DNA of 64,000 nucleotides from assembly GCA_965221595.1 (NCBI GenBank), contig OZ244900.1, forward strand, positions 2,046,001 through 2,110,000, given 5' to 3'. The stretch comes from JAAXGX01 sp965221595. Lineage in GTDB: Bacteria > Acidobacteriota > Vicinamibacteria > Vicinamibacterales > UBA8438. Shown here piece after piece: positions 42,243 to 51,410 of this stretch. Each line of letters starts with the position of its first letter. Within the stretch, counting starts at the first letter, position 1. The translations under genes and the position numbers were made by a program. The notes beneath the pieces were generated by a model. It was not told the origin of the DNA. It did not search any database and saw nothing but the letters and a program-made list of their open reading frames with translations.

Positions 42243-43637
42243 TCAGGGCGACCAGCTCGGCATCTCGTTGTTGCCCAGGGTGGTCAGGCGTCGCAAGCCG
42301 CGACCGTCACGGCCGATAATCCAGATCTGCTTGTTTCCGCTGCCGCGCGTCGACATGAAGGCCACATGCCGTCCGTTCGGGGAGTAGCTCGGGCTCTCGT
42401 TCGTGCCGAGACCGAACGTCAGTTGACGCACTTCGCTGGTGGCGATGTCGATGACCTTGATGTCGTGCCCCGGTCCGGTGCGCGACGAATATGCAATCTC
42501 GTTGTACGGAGCCGGCGACCAGGTCGGGCGGTCGCAGTACGACTCGAACGTGATTCTGCGCAGACCGGTTCCGTCGATGCCGATCACGTAGATCTGCGGC
42601 GACCCCGTGCGGTCGGACGTGAACGCAATCTGGTGCCCCTGCGGCGACCAGGTCGGCGTGGTGTCGATGCCCGGATGATTGGTGAGGCGCCGGACGTTCG
42701 TGCCGTCCGCGTCCATGATGTACAGCTCGGGGTTCCCATCGCGGTTGGACGTGAACGCGAGCTGGCCGCCGTCCGGCGACCACGCGGGCAGCCAGTTGTG
42801 GATGTTGGGCGTGCCGCCGGCCGGGGACTCCAGTCGCCCCTCGTAGATGTGGGATACGAAGACGTCCTGGAACCCGCGCCGCCAGGAGGTATAGGCGATG
42901 GCACGCGCGCTCGGCGCCCAGCTCGGCGTGGTGTTCAACGACCGACTGACGGTGACCCGGCGAATGTTCGCCCCATCGTAGTCCGCGAAGTACACCTCCT
43001 TGGTCTGGCGATTCTCCACCAGACCGAGCACCGACTCGCTGTCGCGGTCCGAGATGAACGAGATCTTGGTGCGGGCAACGCCTCGCAACCCGCGTTGACG
43101 GCGATGAATCTCGTCCGAGAGCTGATGGGCGTACGCGCGGACATTGCGTGCGGAGCCCGTGTACTCGACGCCGAACGCGGACGCGCGGGAGCGGGTGTTG
43201 AACAGGCGGGCGGTCACCCGCAACCGGTCGTCGCCGTCGCCGGCCACCACGCAGCTGACGACCCCGTCGACCCCCAGCTCCCGCCACCGGTCGAGGGGCA
43301 CATCGGTAAGTGACCGGGCGCGAGGGATGGTCGCGTAGACGTCGCGGGCCATCATCCGGAACTCGCGCTCGAACTCGAGATCGTTCCAGAGCACCTCGGC
43401 AATCGTGCGTCCGGCGGCCGCGACCTGCCCGTCGTCGTCGGGCGTCAGGCAATCGGGAACCGCGAAGGTCGGCTGCGCACCGATGCGGTCGCCGATGATC
43501 AGGTCCACCTCCGACTGCTGGCCGGGCGGCGCTTGCAGCGCGGCCGGCACGCCGGCCCGCATCAGAACGAGCAGGCCTGCACAGAATGTCACACACCAGA
43601 CCGGAACTCGCCGGAGCGGAAATCGATATCGGATCAT
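42243..43637 (-). CDS. tolB: Tol-Pal system beta-propeller protein TolB
   Basis: The 464-residue periplasmic protein has a signal peptide (about residues 12-35), an N-terminal domain (about 40-185) and WD40-like TolB propeller repeats ending in the pattern TPSWSPDG/ QIAFTSDRTG (e.g. NWLPAWSPDGGQLAFTSNRDG at about 285). It bridges Pal and the inner-membrane complex. The start ATG overlaps the stop of the TonB-like gene by four bases. Length is close to standard (430-450). Confidence 0.95.
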   Translation of the reverse strand: MIRYRFPLRRVPVWCVTFCAGLLVLMRAGVPAALQAPPGQQSEVDLIIGDRIGAQPTFAVPDCLTPDDDGQVAAAGRTIAEVLWNDLEFEREFRMMARDVYATIPRARSLTDVPLDRWRELGVDGVVSCVVAGDGDDRLRVTARLFNTRSRASAFGVEYTGSARNVRAYAHQLSDEIHRRQRGLRGVARTKISFISDRDSESVLGLVENRQTKEVYFADYDGANIRRVTVSRSLNTTPSWAPSARAIAYTSWRRGFQDVFVSHIYEGRLESPAGGTPNIHNWLPAWSPDGGQLAFTSNRDGNPELYIMDADGTNVRRLTNHPGIDTTPTWSPQGHQIAFTSDRTGSPQIYVIGIDGTGLRRITFESYCDRPTWSPAPYNEIAYSSRTGPGHDIKVIDIATSEVRQLTFGLGTNESPSYSPNGRHVAFMSTRGSGNKQIWIIGRDGRGLRRLTTLGNNEMPSWSP

Positions 43638-44458
43638 CGTCGGTACTCGAACGTCAGGCGAACCGTCAGACTGGGTTCGGTGAACGCGGAGGGCAATCCC
43701 GGCAGCCGGTTCGTCAACAGGATGGCGCGCTGGGCGCTCATGTCCAGGGCAAAATAGCCGCTGCTGCGGTCGACCGCCACCCCGGCGATGGCACCGTCAC
43801 GCTGAATTGTAAACCGGAGCACGGTCATGCCCGGCACCTGCTGGTTCGAATTCCACTGCCGCCGTATGAGCTGGAGCATCGTGTTGAGATACTCCGGGCA
43901 GCAGAAGTCGGCCAGACTAATCTCTCCGCCGCTGCCGCCCAGACCGCCGCCGGACAGGCCGACCCCGATCCCGCCGACACCCGTATCCGCCAGCGCCGTG
44001 CCTTCGAGCAGCTCGGGACCACGCGTCGGCGTTCGCCCGCGGGCCTCGGCAGGCACGGTCTCGACCTCGGTCTCGGGTTCCGGGCGGGGAGCCGCCTCCT
44101 CGACGGGCAGGATCATCTCCGGGGGCACCGGAGTCGGTGGCTGGATCCACTGCGGCCGGCGCGCTTCCTCGAGCGTCAGGAGGCGTTGAATGGGCCGACC
44201 GCCGAGCGGCGTCTGCCCCCCCTCGCCGGGTCCCTCGGGCCCACCCAGCCGGATCGCCATAGCCACGTCGGGAACACGCTCCTCCTGGGTGGCGAACCAC
44301 GCTCCGGGACCCAGCATCATGGCCGCGAACGCCACGGCATGCGCCGCGACGGAAACGGCGAGCGTTCCCCGCAGCCGCTCGGGCTCGTGGCCGCGCTCCA
44401 CCAGAATCTGCGATGCCGCTTCTCTCACCGTGTGTCGCCGGCGGCGCGGGCCGCGCAT
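43634..44458 (-). CDS. TolA/TonB-type energy transducer of the Tol operon
   Basis: The 274-residue protein occupies the TolA position. It has one N-terminal membrane helix (about residues 32-52), a Pro/Glu-rich periplasmic spacer (about 90-150), a Gly-rich stretch (about 160-180) and a C-terminal TonB/TolA-like domain (PGMTVLRFTIQRDGAIAGVAVDRSSG split, about 208-240). The spacer is not the long Ala-Lys-Glu helix of E. coli TolA, so by sequence it is closer to TonB. It is preceded by tolR and followed by tolB. Confidence 0.82.
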   Translation of the reverse strand: MRGPRRRRHTVREAASQILVERGHEPERLRGTLAVSVAAHAVAFAAMMLGPGAWFATQEERVPDVAMAIRLGGPEGPGEGGQTPLGGRPIQRLLTLEEARRPQWIQPPTPVPPEMILPVEEAAPRPEPETEVETVPAEARGRTPTRGPELLEGTALADTGVGGIGVGLSGGGLGGSGGEISLADFCCPEYLNTMLQLIRRQWNSNQQVPGMTVLRFTIQRDGAIAGVAVDRSSGYFALDMSAQRAILLTNRLPGLPSAFTEPSLTVRLTFEYRR

Positions 44459-44463
44459 CGTGG

Positions 44464-44931
44464 TCAGGGCTCGTCCGGAAAATCTACCACGAGCCCGACC
44501 TCCGCGACGCCCCCCTGCTTGAGCCGGTCCATCACGCGCATCAGCTCGTCGTAGGTGATGGCTCCGTCGCCGCGGAGGAACACGTTGCGCTCGGTCCGGG
44601 CCTCCATCTCCACCGCGATGCGCTCGTGCAACGCGTCGAACGGCACCGGGTCCTCATCCACCTGCAGCATGCCGTCGGTACGAAAGCTCAGCGGAACCGT
44701 CACGAACAGCCGCTCGGCGGCGATCGGGTCCGCCCGCCGCGCCTCCGGCAGATTGACGTCGAGCCCGCGCTGCATCATCGGCGCCGCCACCATGAAGACG
44801 ATCAGCATGACGAGCATGACGTCGACCAGCGGAATGACGTTGATTTCGGACAGCGACGTAGCGACGCGAGGACCGCGCCGCTGCCCGCGTGCCGATCCGC
44901 CGTGATTGCTCGCAGGCTGTACCTTGGGCAC
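44464..44931 (-). CDS. tolR: Biopolymer transport protein TolR/ExbD
   Basis: The 155-residue protein has one membrane helix with the conserved proton-path Asp in INVIPLVDVMLVMLIVFMV (Asp near residue 37) and a periplasmic domain. Its C-terminus is GVAEVGLVVDFPDEP. With TolQ it forms the proton-driven stator. It starts 10 bases after tolQ. Confidence 0.93.
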   Translation of the reverse strand: MPKVQPASNHGGSARGQRRGPRVATSLSEINVIPLVDVMLVMLIVFMVAAPMMQRGLDVNLPEARRADPIAAERLFVTVPLSFRTDGMLQVDEDPVPFDALHERIAVEMEARTERNVFLRGDGAITYDELMRVMDRLKQGGVAEVGLVVDFPDEP

Positions 44932-44941
44932 CGGGCGGCTC

Positions 44942-45706
44942 CTACGAGAAGTTGCGTTCCGTGATGTTCAGGAACTCCAGCGAGAAGTCGTCCATCGCAC
45001 TCGCGAGCTCCTTCGTCTTTTGCGTGAAGTGGTTGTAGAAATAGACTGCCGGGATCGCCGCGAACAGCCCGGCAGCCGTCGCGATGAGCGCTTCCGCGAT
45101 CCCCGGCGCAACGACCGCCAGGCTGGTCGATCCGGTAGCCCCTATTCCCTCGAAAGCGCTCATGATGCCCCACACGGTGCCGAACAGCCCGATGAACGGC
45201 GTAATGCTGGCCGTCGTCGCCAGGAAGGCCACGCGCCGCTCCAATTTCGCCACTTCGATATTTGCGGCCCGCAGCAGCGCGCGGTCCAGCGCAGCAAAAC
45301 TCTTCAACCTGCGGCGCGCGGCCGAGCCTCGGGGCGGGTCGGGTCCGTTCGCGTCAGCCTGGCGCAACTGCGCGTTCAGCTCCACGTAGCCGGCCTGAAA
45401 GATGCCGGCCAGCGGGCTGCGCGCCAACGAGCGGCAGACGGAGTGCACGTCCGAGAACTTGCTGCTGCGCCTGAACACGTCGCGGAATCGCGTCGTCTGG
45501 CTCTCGACGCGCCGAAACTGTCGCAGCTTGAACAGAATGACAGCCCAGGAGGCTATGGAAAACAGAACGAGGATGGCGAGAACAATTTGCGCCAACAGCG
45601 ACGAGCGCCCGATCAGGTCAAGCACCCCGCCGTCAAAGCCCTCCTCCGACGCGCTCATGCCGGTCGTCTGGAGGAGGGCCAACGTGAAATAGCCAAAAGC
45701 ACGCAC
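44942..45706 (-). CDS. tolQ: Proton channel protein TolQ/ExbB
   Basis: The 254-residue protein has three membrane helices (about residues 30-52, 145-170 and 185-205) and the ExbB/TolQ signature FIGLFGTVWGIMSAFEGIG (about 155-175). GTG 45706 is chosen over the ATG at 45658 because GGAGGG lies four bases before it and the promoter below lies just upstream; the ATG lacks a ribosome site. The first gene of the Tol-Pal operon. Confidence 0.93.
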   Translation of the reverse strand: MRAFGYFTLALLQTTGMSASEEGFDGGVLDLIGRSSLLAQIVLAILVLFSIASWAVILFKLRQFRRVESQTTRFRDVFRRSSKFSDVHSVCRSLARSPLAGIFQAGYVELNAQLRQADANGPDPPRGSAARRRLKSFAALDRALLRAANIEVAKLERRVAFLATTASITPFIGLFGTVWGIMSAFEGIGATGSTSLAVVAPGIAEALIATAAGLFAAIPAVYFYNHFTQKTKELASAMDDFSLEFLNITERNFS

Positions 45707-45759
45707 CGAACCCTCCGCAACCCGACTCCGGCGCGCCGCCGGGACAGCGCAACTTTGTG

Positions 45760-45788
45760 AAGGTAGCACGACCGCGGGAACCTGTCAA
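45760..45788 (-). promoter_or_regulatory. Sigma-70 promoter of the Tol-Pal operon
   Basis: On the minus strand TTGACA (45788-45783) is followed by a 17-base spacer and TACCTT (45765-45760). The start of transcription would be about 45752, giving a leader near 46 bases to the tolQ GTG. The perfect -35 and ideal spacing make this one of the best promoters in the window. Confidence 0.6.
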
Positions 45789-45863
45789 ACGTATGATAAG
45801 ATGGAGTTTCCATCGTTTCGACACCATCCTGCCGCCGCCTCGCCACCACCGCGGATTGTGTGA

Positions 45864-47525
45864 ATGATTCGGTTTCTCAGCGTCAGGAATCTTGCAATCG
45901 TCGAGCATATCGACGTGGAGCTCGAGCCCGGCCTGACCGTGCTCACCGGCGAGACGGGCGCCGGCAAGTCGATAGTGCTCGGCGCTCTCGATCTGCTCGT
46001 CGGTGGCCGGGCAGCCGGCGAACTGGTCCGCTCCGGCGCGGCCAAGGCGGTCGTGCAGGCCGTCGTCGATACGGAAGACGGCCGCGAAGTCGTGCTCCGC
46101 CGCGAGGTGACCGCCCGGGGTCGCAGCCGCGTATTCATCGACGACGAGCTGACCACCGTGGGTGCCTTGCAGGCGCTCGGCAGCCAGCTGGTCGACTTCC
46201 ACGGCCAGCATCGGCAGCACACCCTTCTCGATCAGCGGACCCACCTGACCTTGCTGGATCTGCACGGCGGGTTGACGGAGCAGGCATCGGAAGTTGCCGC
46301 GGCGTACCGCGCGTGGCGCGAGGCCGAGACCCGGCTGACCCAGGCCAGGCTGCGCGACGACGACCGGGCGGAGCGCCTCGCGCTGCTCGAGTTTCAGAGG
46401 CGGGAGATCGACGAGGTCGATCCGCGGCCCGGAGAGGACGAAGCGCTGGCCGGCACGCGGGTGCGGCTCGCCAACGCCGAGCGACTGAACATGCTGTGCA
46501 GTGACGCGTACGGCATATTGTACGAGCAGGACGCCGCCGTGCTGGCACAGCTCGGTCACGTCTGGCGGCGAGTGGAAGAGCTGGCCGACATCGATCCGGT
46601 GTTCGCACAGCATCTCGGCAGCCGGGACGCCGTCCAGGCGCCGCTCGAGGACCTCGCGTTCCGCCTGCGATCGTATGCGGCGGATGTGGAGGGATCCCCG
46701 GAGCGATTGGCCGAGATCGAGTCCAGACTGGCCCTGCTGGAACGCCTGAAGAAAAAGTACGGGCCGCTGCTGCAGGACGTGCTGGATCATCGACGCCGAA
46801 TCGCGGAGGAGCTCGAGACAGCGGGCGGACACGCGGAGGAGGTGGAGCGCCTGGCGGCCGCCGCAAGCGGTGCCCGCCGGGCATTCCTGGAGGTGGCGGG
46901 GCGGCTGTCCGAACGGCGTCAGCGCGCCGGGCATACGCTCGGCGAGGCGCTGGCCCGGGTCTTGGCGAACCTGGCAATGCCGCACGCCTGCGTGCAGGTA
47001 CGTTTCGCGTCCGCTCCGCTGCCGCCCGAGCGCTGGAACGCCAGCGGGATCGACGAGGCCGAACTCTACTTCTCCGCGAACCCCGGCGAGGAGGTCCGGC
47101 CTCTGGCGAGAACCGCCTCCGGCGGCGAGCTGTCCCGGGTGATGCTGGGACTCAAGACACTCGCGACGACCGACAGTCCCGGGAAGACGTTGATATTCGA
47201 CGAGGTCGACGCTGGCATCGGCGGTGCCGTCGCCGACAGCGTGGGCCGCATGCTCCGCACGCTGGCCCGGCGATTCCAGGTGCTGTGCGTCACCCACCTC
47301 CCACAGATTGCGGCATACGCCGCCTCCCACTACCACGTCTCGAAGCGCACGCGGGGTGGCCGCACCGCGACATCCGTCGAGCTTCTCGGTGGACAGGGTA
47401 GAGTAGCGGAGTTGGCTCGACTGATGACCGGCGGCACGTCAGCCGCGGCACGGGAGGGAGCGCGGGTGTTGCTGATGGAAAAGACCGGGACCGAGACACC
47501 CGAGGGACGGAGCAGCGAAGGGTAG
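45864..47525 (+). CDS. recN: DNA repair protein RecN
   Basis: RecN is an SMC-like ATPase that holds broken DNA ends. The 553-residue protein has Walker A TGETGAGKS (about residues 29-37), an internal coiled-coil region (about 150-370), the signature TASGGELSRVMLGLK (about 415) and Walker B LIFDEVDAGIGG (about 440). Start is the ATG 45864. It is divergent from tolQ. A TATGAT element at 45792-45797 could be its -10; no -35 or clear LexA box was seen. Confidence 0.96.
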   Translation: MIRFLSVRNLAIVEHIDVELEPGLTVLTGETGAGKSIVLGALDLLVGGRAAGELVRSGAAKAVVQAVVDTEDGREVVLRREVTARGRSRVFIDDELTTVGALQALGSQLVDFHGQHRQHTLLDQRTHLTLLDLHGGLTEQASEVAAAYRAWREAETRLTQARLRDDDRAERLALLEFQRREIDEVDPRPGEDEALAGTRVRLANAERLNMLCSDAYGILYEQDAAVLAQLGHVWRRVEELADIDPVFAQHLGSRDAVQAPLEDLAFRLRSYAADVEGSPERLAEIESRLALLERLKKKYGPLLQDVLDHRRRIAEELETAGGHAEEVERLAAAASGARRAFLEVAGRLSERRQRAGHTLGEALARVLANLAMPHACVQVRFASAPLPPERWNASGIDEAELYFSANPGEEVRPLARTASGGELSRVMLGLKTLATTDSPGKTLIFDEVDAGIGGAVADSVGRMLRTLARRFQVLCVTHLPQIAAYAASHYHVSKRTRGGRTATSVELLGGQGRVAELARLMTGGTSAAAREGARVLLMEKTGTETPEGRSSEG

Positions 47526-47527
47526 CC

Positions 47528-48847
47528 GTGGGGAAGAAGGCGTGTATCGAGACGTTCGGTTGCCAGATGAACGTCCACGACTCGGAGCGCATGGCCGGCC
47601 TGCTCGAACAGGCCGGCTACGAGCTCACGGACGATGTCGATGACGCCGACCTGGTGGTCATCAACACGTGCAGCGTGCGCGAGAAGGCCGAAGACAAGCT
47701 GTTCGCCCGCCTGGACGTCCTCGGGGCCCGACGCGACGAGCGGCCGCTCGTCGCGGTCACGGGATGCGTCGCGCAGCAGGAAGGAAGCCGCCTGCTGGAA
47801 CGGTCCGCGCGGGTCGACGTCGTCGTGGGCACCCAGGCGCTGCGACGCCTGCCCCTGCTCGTCGACGAGGCGGCGGCGACCGGCCAGCGCCGCATCGACG
47901 TGCACCCGTACGACGACGTATCGTTTCCGCTGGGCATCGCGGCGCGGCGCGATCCGGTCAAGGCCTACGTCACCATCATCGAAGGCTGCAACGACTACTG
48001 CTCCTTCTGCGTCGTGCCGTACACGCGCGGGCACGAACGGATGCGCCCAGCGCGCGACATACTCGCCGAGGTGCGCGATGCAGCCACTCGCGGACACCGC
48101 GAGATACACCTGCTCGGGCAGATCGTCAACCACTACCACGATCCGGACCGCCGGGACCACGACTTCGCCTGGCTGCTCCATCAGGTGCACGCCGTTGACG
48201 GCGTGGAGCGCATCCGATTCGCCAGCCCACATCCGCGCCACGTCACGCGGGGACTGATCGAGGCCATGCGGGACCTGCCGAAGGTCTGCAGGCACCTGCA
48301 TCTTCCGGTGCAGTCGGGATCGTCCCGCGTGCTGAAGCGAATGCGCCGCCGCTATTCGCGCGAGGCCTATCTGCAGCTCGTGGCCGAAGTTCGCGAAGCC
48401 GTCCCGAACATCGCGCTATCGACCGATATGATCGTCGGGTTCCCCGGAGAAACCCCGGTGGACTTCGAGGACACGTTGTCGCTGACCGAGACGGTCCGAT
48501 TCCACGGCATGTTCTCGTTCAAGTACTCGCAGCGTCCGAACACGCTGGCCGAGAAACGCATGCCCGACACGGTGCCGGAAGGGGAGAAGACGGAGCGCCT
48601 CATGACCCTGCAGGCGCTGCAGCGCCGCATTCAGATCGCACTCAATGCCGAACGCGTCGGCGACGACGTGGAAGTCCTTGTCGACGCACGCAGCCGGCGG
48701 CGGCCGCAGGATCTGTCCGGCCGAACCACCCAGAACACGGTCGTCAACTTTCCCGGCCAGGCCGACTGGATCGGCAGGACGCTCACCGTACGAGTCGACG
48801 GCGCGGGGCCGCACAGCCTGCGCGGCACGGCAGTCTGCAATGCATGA
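47528..48847 (+). CDS. miaB: tRNA-2-methylthio-N6-isopentenyladenosine synthase MiaB
   Basis: MiaB is a radical-SAM methylthiotransferase acting on tRNA position 37. The 439-residue protein has the N-terminal UPF0004 domain with three Cys (ETFGCQMN; INTCSVRE; TGCVAQ), the radical-SAM motif GCNDYCSFC (about residues 155-163), and the C-terminal TRAM domain (about 375-435). Start is GTG 47528, two bases after the recN stop. MiaA is not in the window. Confidence 0.95.
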   Translation: MGKKACIETFGCQMNVHDSERMAGLLEQAGYELTDDVDDADLVVINTCSVREKAEDKLFARLDVLGARRDERPLVAVTGCVAQQEGSRLLERSARVDVVVGTQALRRLPLLVDEAAATGQRRIDVHPYDDVSFPLGIAARRDPVKAYVTIIEGCNDYCSFCVVPYTRGHERMRPARDILAEVRDAATRGHREIHLLGQIVNHYHDPDRRDHDFAWLLHQVHAVDGVERIRFASPHPRHVTRGLIEAMRDLPKVCRHLHLPVQSGSSRVLKRMRRRYSREAYLQLVAEVREAVPNIALSTDMIVGFPGETPVDFEDTLSLTETVRFHGMFSFKYSQRPNTLAEKRMPDTVPEGEKTERLMTLQALQRRIQIALNAERVGDDVEVLVDARSRRRPQDLSGRTTQNTVVNFPGQADWIGRTLTVRVDGAGPHSLRGTAVCNA

Positions 48848-48868
48848 GGGAAGCCCTGGAGAACTGGG

Positions 48869-49354
48869 ATGCAGATAGAAATGACGATTAAGGGGCTGGT
48901 GATCGATCCGATCACCAATATGCCGATCGTCATATTGCGCGATGAGGCAGGGCAGCGGGTGCTTCCGATCTGGGTGGGCATCTTCGAAGCCAACGCGATT
49001 GCCCTGCAGATCGAGAACATCTCGACGCCGCGGCCCATGACGCACGACCTCCTGCGCAACGTGATCAGCGACCTCAAAGCAGACGTGGACAAGATCGTCG
49101 TCTGCGACCTGCAGGACAACACGTTCTATGCCCTGATCCACCTGCGCGTGAATGGGGAAGTCGTCGCCGTCGATGCCCGGCCCAGCGACGCCATCGCTCT
49201 TGCGCTTCGCGTTCGGGCGCCGATCTTCGTGGAGGATACGGTGATTGACAACGCCAAGGCGATCGACTTCACCCCCGGCAAGGACAACTCCGAGCGACTT
49301 GCCAAGTGGCTCGAGAGCCTGGATCCCGAAGATCTCGGCAAGTACAAGATGTAG
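48869..49354 (+). CDS. Bifunctional nuclease family protein (DUF151)
   Basis: The 161-residue protein matches the bifunctional nuclease domain: EMTIKGLVIDPITNMPIVILRD, LPIWVGIFEANAIALQIE, RPMTHDLL and the acidic RPSDAIALALR (about residues 103-113). A C-terminal extension (NSERLAKWLESLDPEDLGKYKM) is typical of acidobacterial and deltaproteobacterial members. DNase/RNase activity was reported for plant relatives; the bacterial role is unknown. It follows miaB by 21 bases and ends at a terminator. Confidence 0.9.
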   Translation: MQIEMTIKGLVIDPITNMPIVILRDEAGQRVLPIWVGIFEANAIALQIENISTPRPMTHDLLRNVISDLKADVDKIVVCDLQDNTFYALIHLRVNGEVVAVDARPSDAIALALRVRAPIFVEDTVIDNAKAIDFTPGKDNSERLAKWLESLDPEDLGKYKM

Positions 49355-49356
49355 TC

Positions 49357-49397
49357 CCTTGTCGGCCGGCCGACATTCCGCACAAGGCACTTTTTTT
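49357..49397 (+). terminator. Intrinsic terminator after the recN-miaB-nuclease operon
   Basis: CCTTGT (49357) pairs with ACAAGG (49387) and encloses the self-complementary GTCGGCCGGCCGAC. A run of seven T follows (49391-49397). Both a long and a short hairpin are possible, and either leads into the T-run. Confidence 0.55.
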
Positions 49398-49456
49398 CAG
49401 TTATTTGCAGCGACCACCAGACAGCATGTCGAGGCCGGTTTCGCGGTTCGCCCACC

Positions 49457-49486
49457 TTGACAGATCCGAGAACCCTTCTCTAGAAT
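49457..49486 (+). promoter_or_regulatory. Sigma-70 promoter of parA-parB
   Basis: A perfect TTGACA (49457-49462) is followed by an 18-base spacer and TAGAAT (49481-49486). Transcription would start near 49493, about 50 bases before the parA ATG. Confidence 0.6.
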
Positions 49487-49544
49487 TCGTGCGGTTGCTC
49501 ACGATTTCGCGCCATTCGCGCCTGGATCAGCGGCTTCCGCACCG

Positions 49545-50300
49545 ATGATTGTCGCCATCGCCAACCAGAAGGGCGGAGTCGGCAAGACCACGACGGCGAT
49601 CAATCTCGCATCCGCTCTCGCGCTGCGCGGCCAGCGGACCCTCCTGATCGACCTCGATCCACAGGCCAACAGCACGCTTGCGTACGTAGGTCGTGAGAGG
49701 CCGGAGCGAAGTCTCTACGACACCATGGCCGACGAGTCGTGCCCGCTGTCGGAGGTAATCGCTGAATCGACGCAGAAGGGGCTGTGGGTCGCTCCCTCCA
49801 AGATCTCACTGGCAAAGCTCGAGGCCCGCCTGGTAGGGGAGCTGGACTCGCACTTCCGGCTCAAGGACAGAATCGATCCCGTTCGGGAACGGTTCTCGCA
49901 TGTCGTCATCGACTGTCCGCCGGCGCTGGGGCTGTTGACGGTCAACGCCCTGGTCGCCGCGACGCACATTCTGATCCCAATCCAGTCCTCGTACTTCGCG
50001 CTCGAGGGCACCGACGACCTGCTCGAAACGATCGAAAGGGTGCGCGCCCGAGCCAATCCGAGCCTGCAACTGCTCGGCGTGCTCGTCACAATGCACGACA
50101 AACGGACATCTCTGGCCCGTGACATACGCGAGCAGATCGCCGACGTCTTCGGCGCGAAGGTGTTCAACACCGTCATTTCCAAGAGCGTCCGCCTGGAAGA
50201 GAGTCCGGCCTATCGCGAGTCGATCTTCAGCTTCGCACCGAGCTCGACCGGAGCCGCCGACTACTACAGTCTGTGCGAGGAGGTGATGGCCCGTGTCTAG
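49545..50300 (+). CDS. parA: Chromosome partitioning ATPase ParA
   Basis: The 251-residue protein has the deviant Walker A KGGVGKTT (about residues 9-16), Walker A' IDLDPQANST (about 36), Walker B VIDCPPALG (about 120). Small size (no N-terminal DNA-binding domain) indicates a Soj/chromosomal-type ParA. It moves ParB-parS complexes on the nucleoid. It overlaps parB by eight bases. It is not next to rsmG/mnmG as in many chromosomes. Confidence 0.95.
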   Translation: MIVAIANQKGGVGKTTTAINLASALALRGQRTLLIDLDPQANSTLAYVGRERPERSLYDTMADESCPLSEVIAESTQKGLWVAPSKISLAKLEARLVGELDSHFRLKDRIDPVRERFSHVVIDCPPALGLLTVNALVAATHILIPIQSSYFALEGTDDLLETIERVRARANPSLQLLGVLVTMHDKRTSLARDIREQIADVFGAKVFNTVISKSVRLEESPAYRESIFSFAPSSTGAADYYSLCEEVMARV

Positions 50301-51111
50301 GCGGGGGCTGCCGCAGGCCGCCCGCATGCGGCACGATGCCCACTACGTCGACGCACTGACTGCCACCGCCGGTGAACCGGTGGGCCGTATGGTCTCGATC
50401 GAACGGCTCGACCCGAACCCCGACCAGCCGCGCGAAGCCATGGGCGACCTGTCGGAGCTGATGGCGTCGATCAGGGAGAAGGGCGTGATCGAGCCGCTGA
50501 TCGTCCGCCAGCGAAACGGGCGCTTTCAGATCATTGCCGGTGAGCGACGCTATCAGGCCGCGGTGCAGATCGGCCTGCAGGAGATGCCGGTCGTCATTCG
50601 GGAGGCAGATGATCGCGAGCTGATCGAGATCGCGCTTATCGAGAACATCCAGCGCAAGGACCTCACGCCGTTCGAGGAGGCCGAGGCGTTGCAATCGCTC
50701 GTGTCCCGCTTCGAGTACACCCACGAACAACTGGCTCGACGCCTCGGCAAGTCCCGGACGTCGATTACCGAGTCGCTGACGCTCACGGCGATGCCCCCGG
50801 AAGTCAGGCGTCTGTGCCGGCTGGCGGACATCACCTCCAAGTCGCTCCTGCTGCAGGTTGCCCGCCAGTCCGACCCGCAGAAGATGGTGGAGCTCGTCGA
50901 ACAGATCGCCCAGTCGGGCATGACCCGGGCCGAGGTGCGGAAGACGACGCCGAAGCCCGCAGTGGCACGCCCCAGGCCGTTCGCCTATCGGTACGTCGCA
51001 CGATCCAAGGCATTCAGTGTGCGCCTCCAGTTCAAGAAGTCGCGCGTCGAGCGCGACGAGCTGATCGAAGCACTCGAGGAGCTGCTCAGCGAGCTCCGAA
51101 GCGGCGACTGA
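50293..51111 (+). CDS. parB: Chromosome partitioning protein ParB
   Basis: The 272-residue protein has the ParB/Srx CTPase domain (VSIERLDPNPDQPRE; IAGERRYQAA; ENIQRKDLTPFEEA), a helix-turn-helix (about residues 145-175, LARRLGKSRTSITESL) and a C-terminal dimerisation segment. Start is GTG at 50293, inside parA. No canonical parS (TGTTTCACGTGAAACA-like) was seen in the window. Confidence 0.94.
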   Translation: MSRRGLPQAARMRHDAHYVDALTATAGEPVGRMVSIERLDPNPDQPREAMGDLSELMASIREKGVIEPLIVRQRNGRFQIIAGERRYQAAVQIGLQEMPVVIREADDRELIEIALIENIQRKDLTPFEEAEALQSLVSRFEYTHEQLARRLGKSRTSITESLTLTAMPPEVRRLCRLADITSKSLLLQVARQSDPQKMVELVEQIAQSGMTRAEVRKTTPKPAVARPRPFAYRYVARSKAFSVRLQFKKSRVERDELIEALEELLSELRSGD

Positions 51112-51410
51112 AGCGACCCGGCGCCCGCGCTCGCCGATCCAGCCCGCGCCGCTTGGCTCAGGAGCCAGCCGGTCCAGCAGCCGCGCGACCTGCACGCACA
51201 GCCGGTCCGGATCCGCGTTAGTTAACATAACATCCCTTATTGGACCCTCCAGAACTGGCGGCGGGGCGGCCGGAGACAAGCGTCTGACCGGGCCGACCCA
51301 CAGGCCGGCCCGTGGGTCGGCTTCAGGAAAACGTCAGGAAACCTTCAGTTGGCACGACGATCGACTCGGTCCATACTCGCTGACTGGGCGCGTCGGGTCG
51401 CGGTGCGACT
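51112..51410. other. Intergenic region with AT-rich site and repeats, no gene
   Basis: Between parB and repeat copy B no coding region is supported. It holds an AT-rich patch with GTTA-N7-TAAC around GTTAAC (51217-51231) in high-GC DNA, the hairpin at 51292-51321, and two TCAGGAAA repeats (51323 and 51334) before a third TTCAG. It may contain the promoter for the TonB receptor. Confidence 0.5.
51292..51321. terminator. Hairpin downstream of parB
   Basis: A perfect 10-bp stem GCCGACCCAC/GTGGGTCGGC encloses a loop that holds the self-complementary GGCCGGCC. No T-run follows. It may end the parAB transcript or act in the leader of the receptor gene. Confidence 0.4.

Noticed and set aside
49398..51410. 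parS site near parAB
   Set aside because: No TGTTTCACGTGAAACA-like palindrome was found here or elsewhere by eye.
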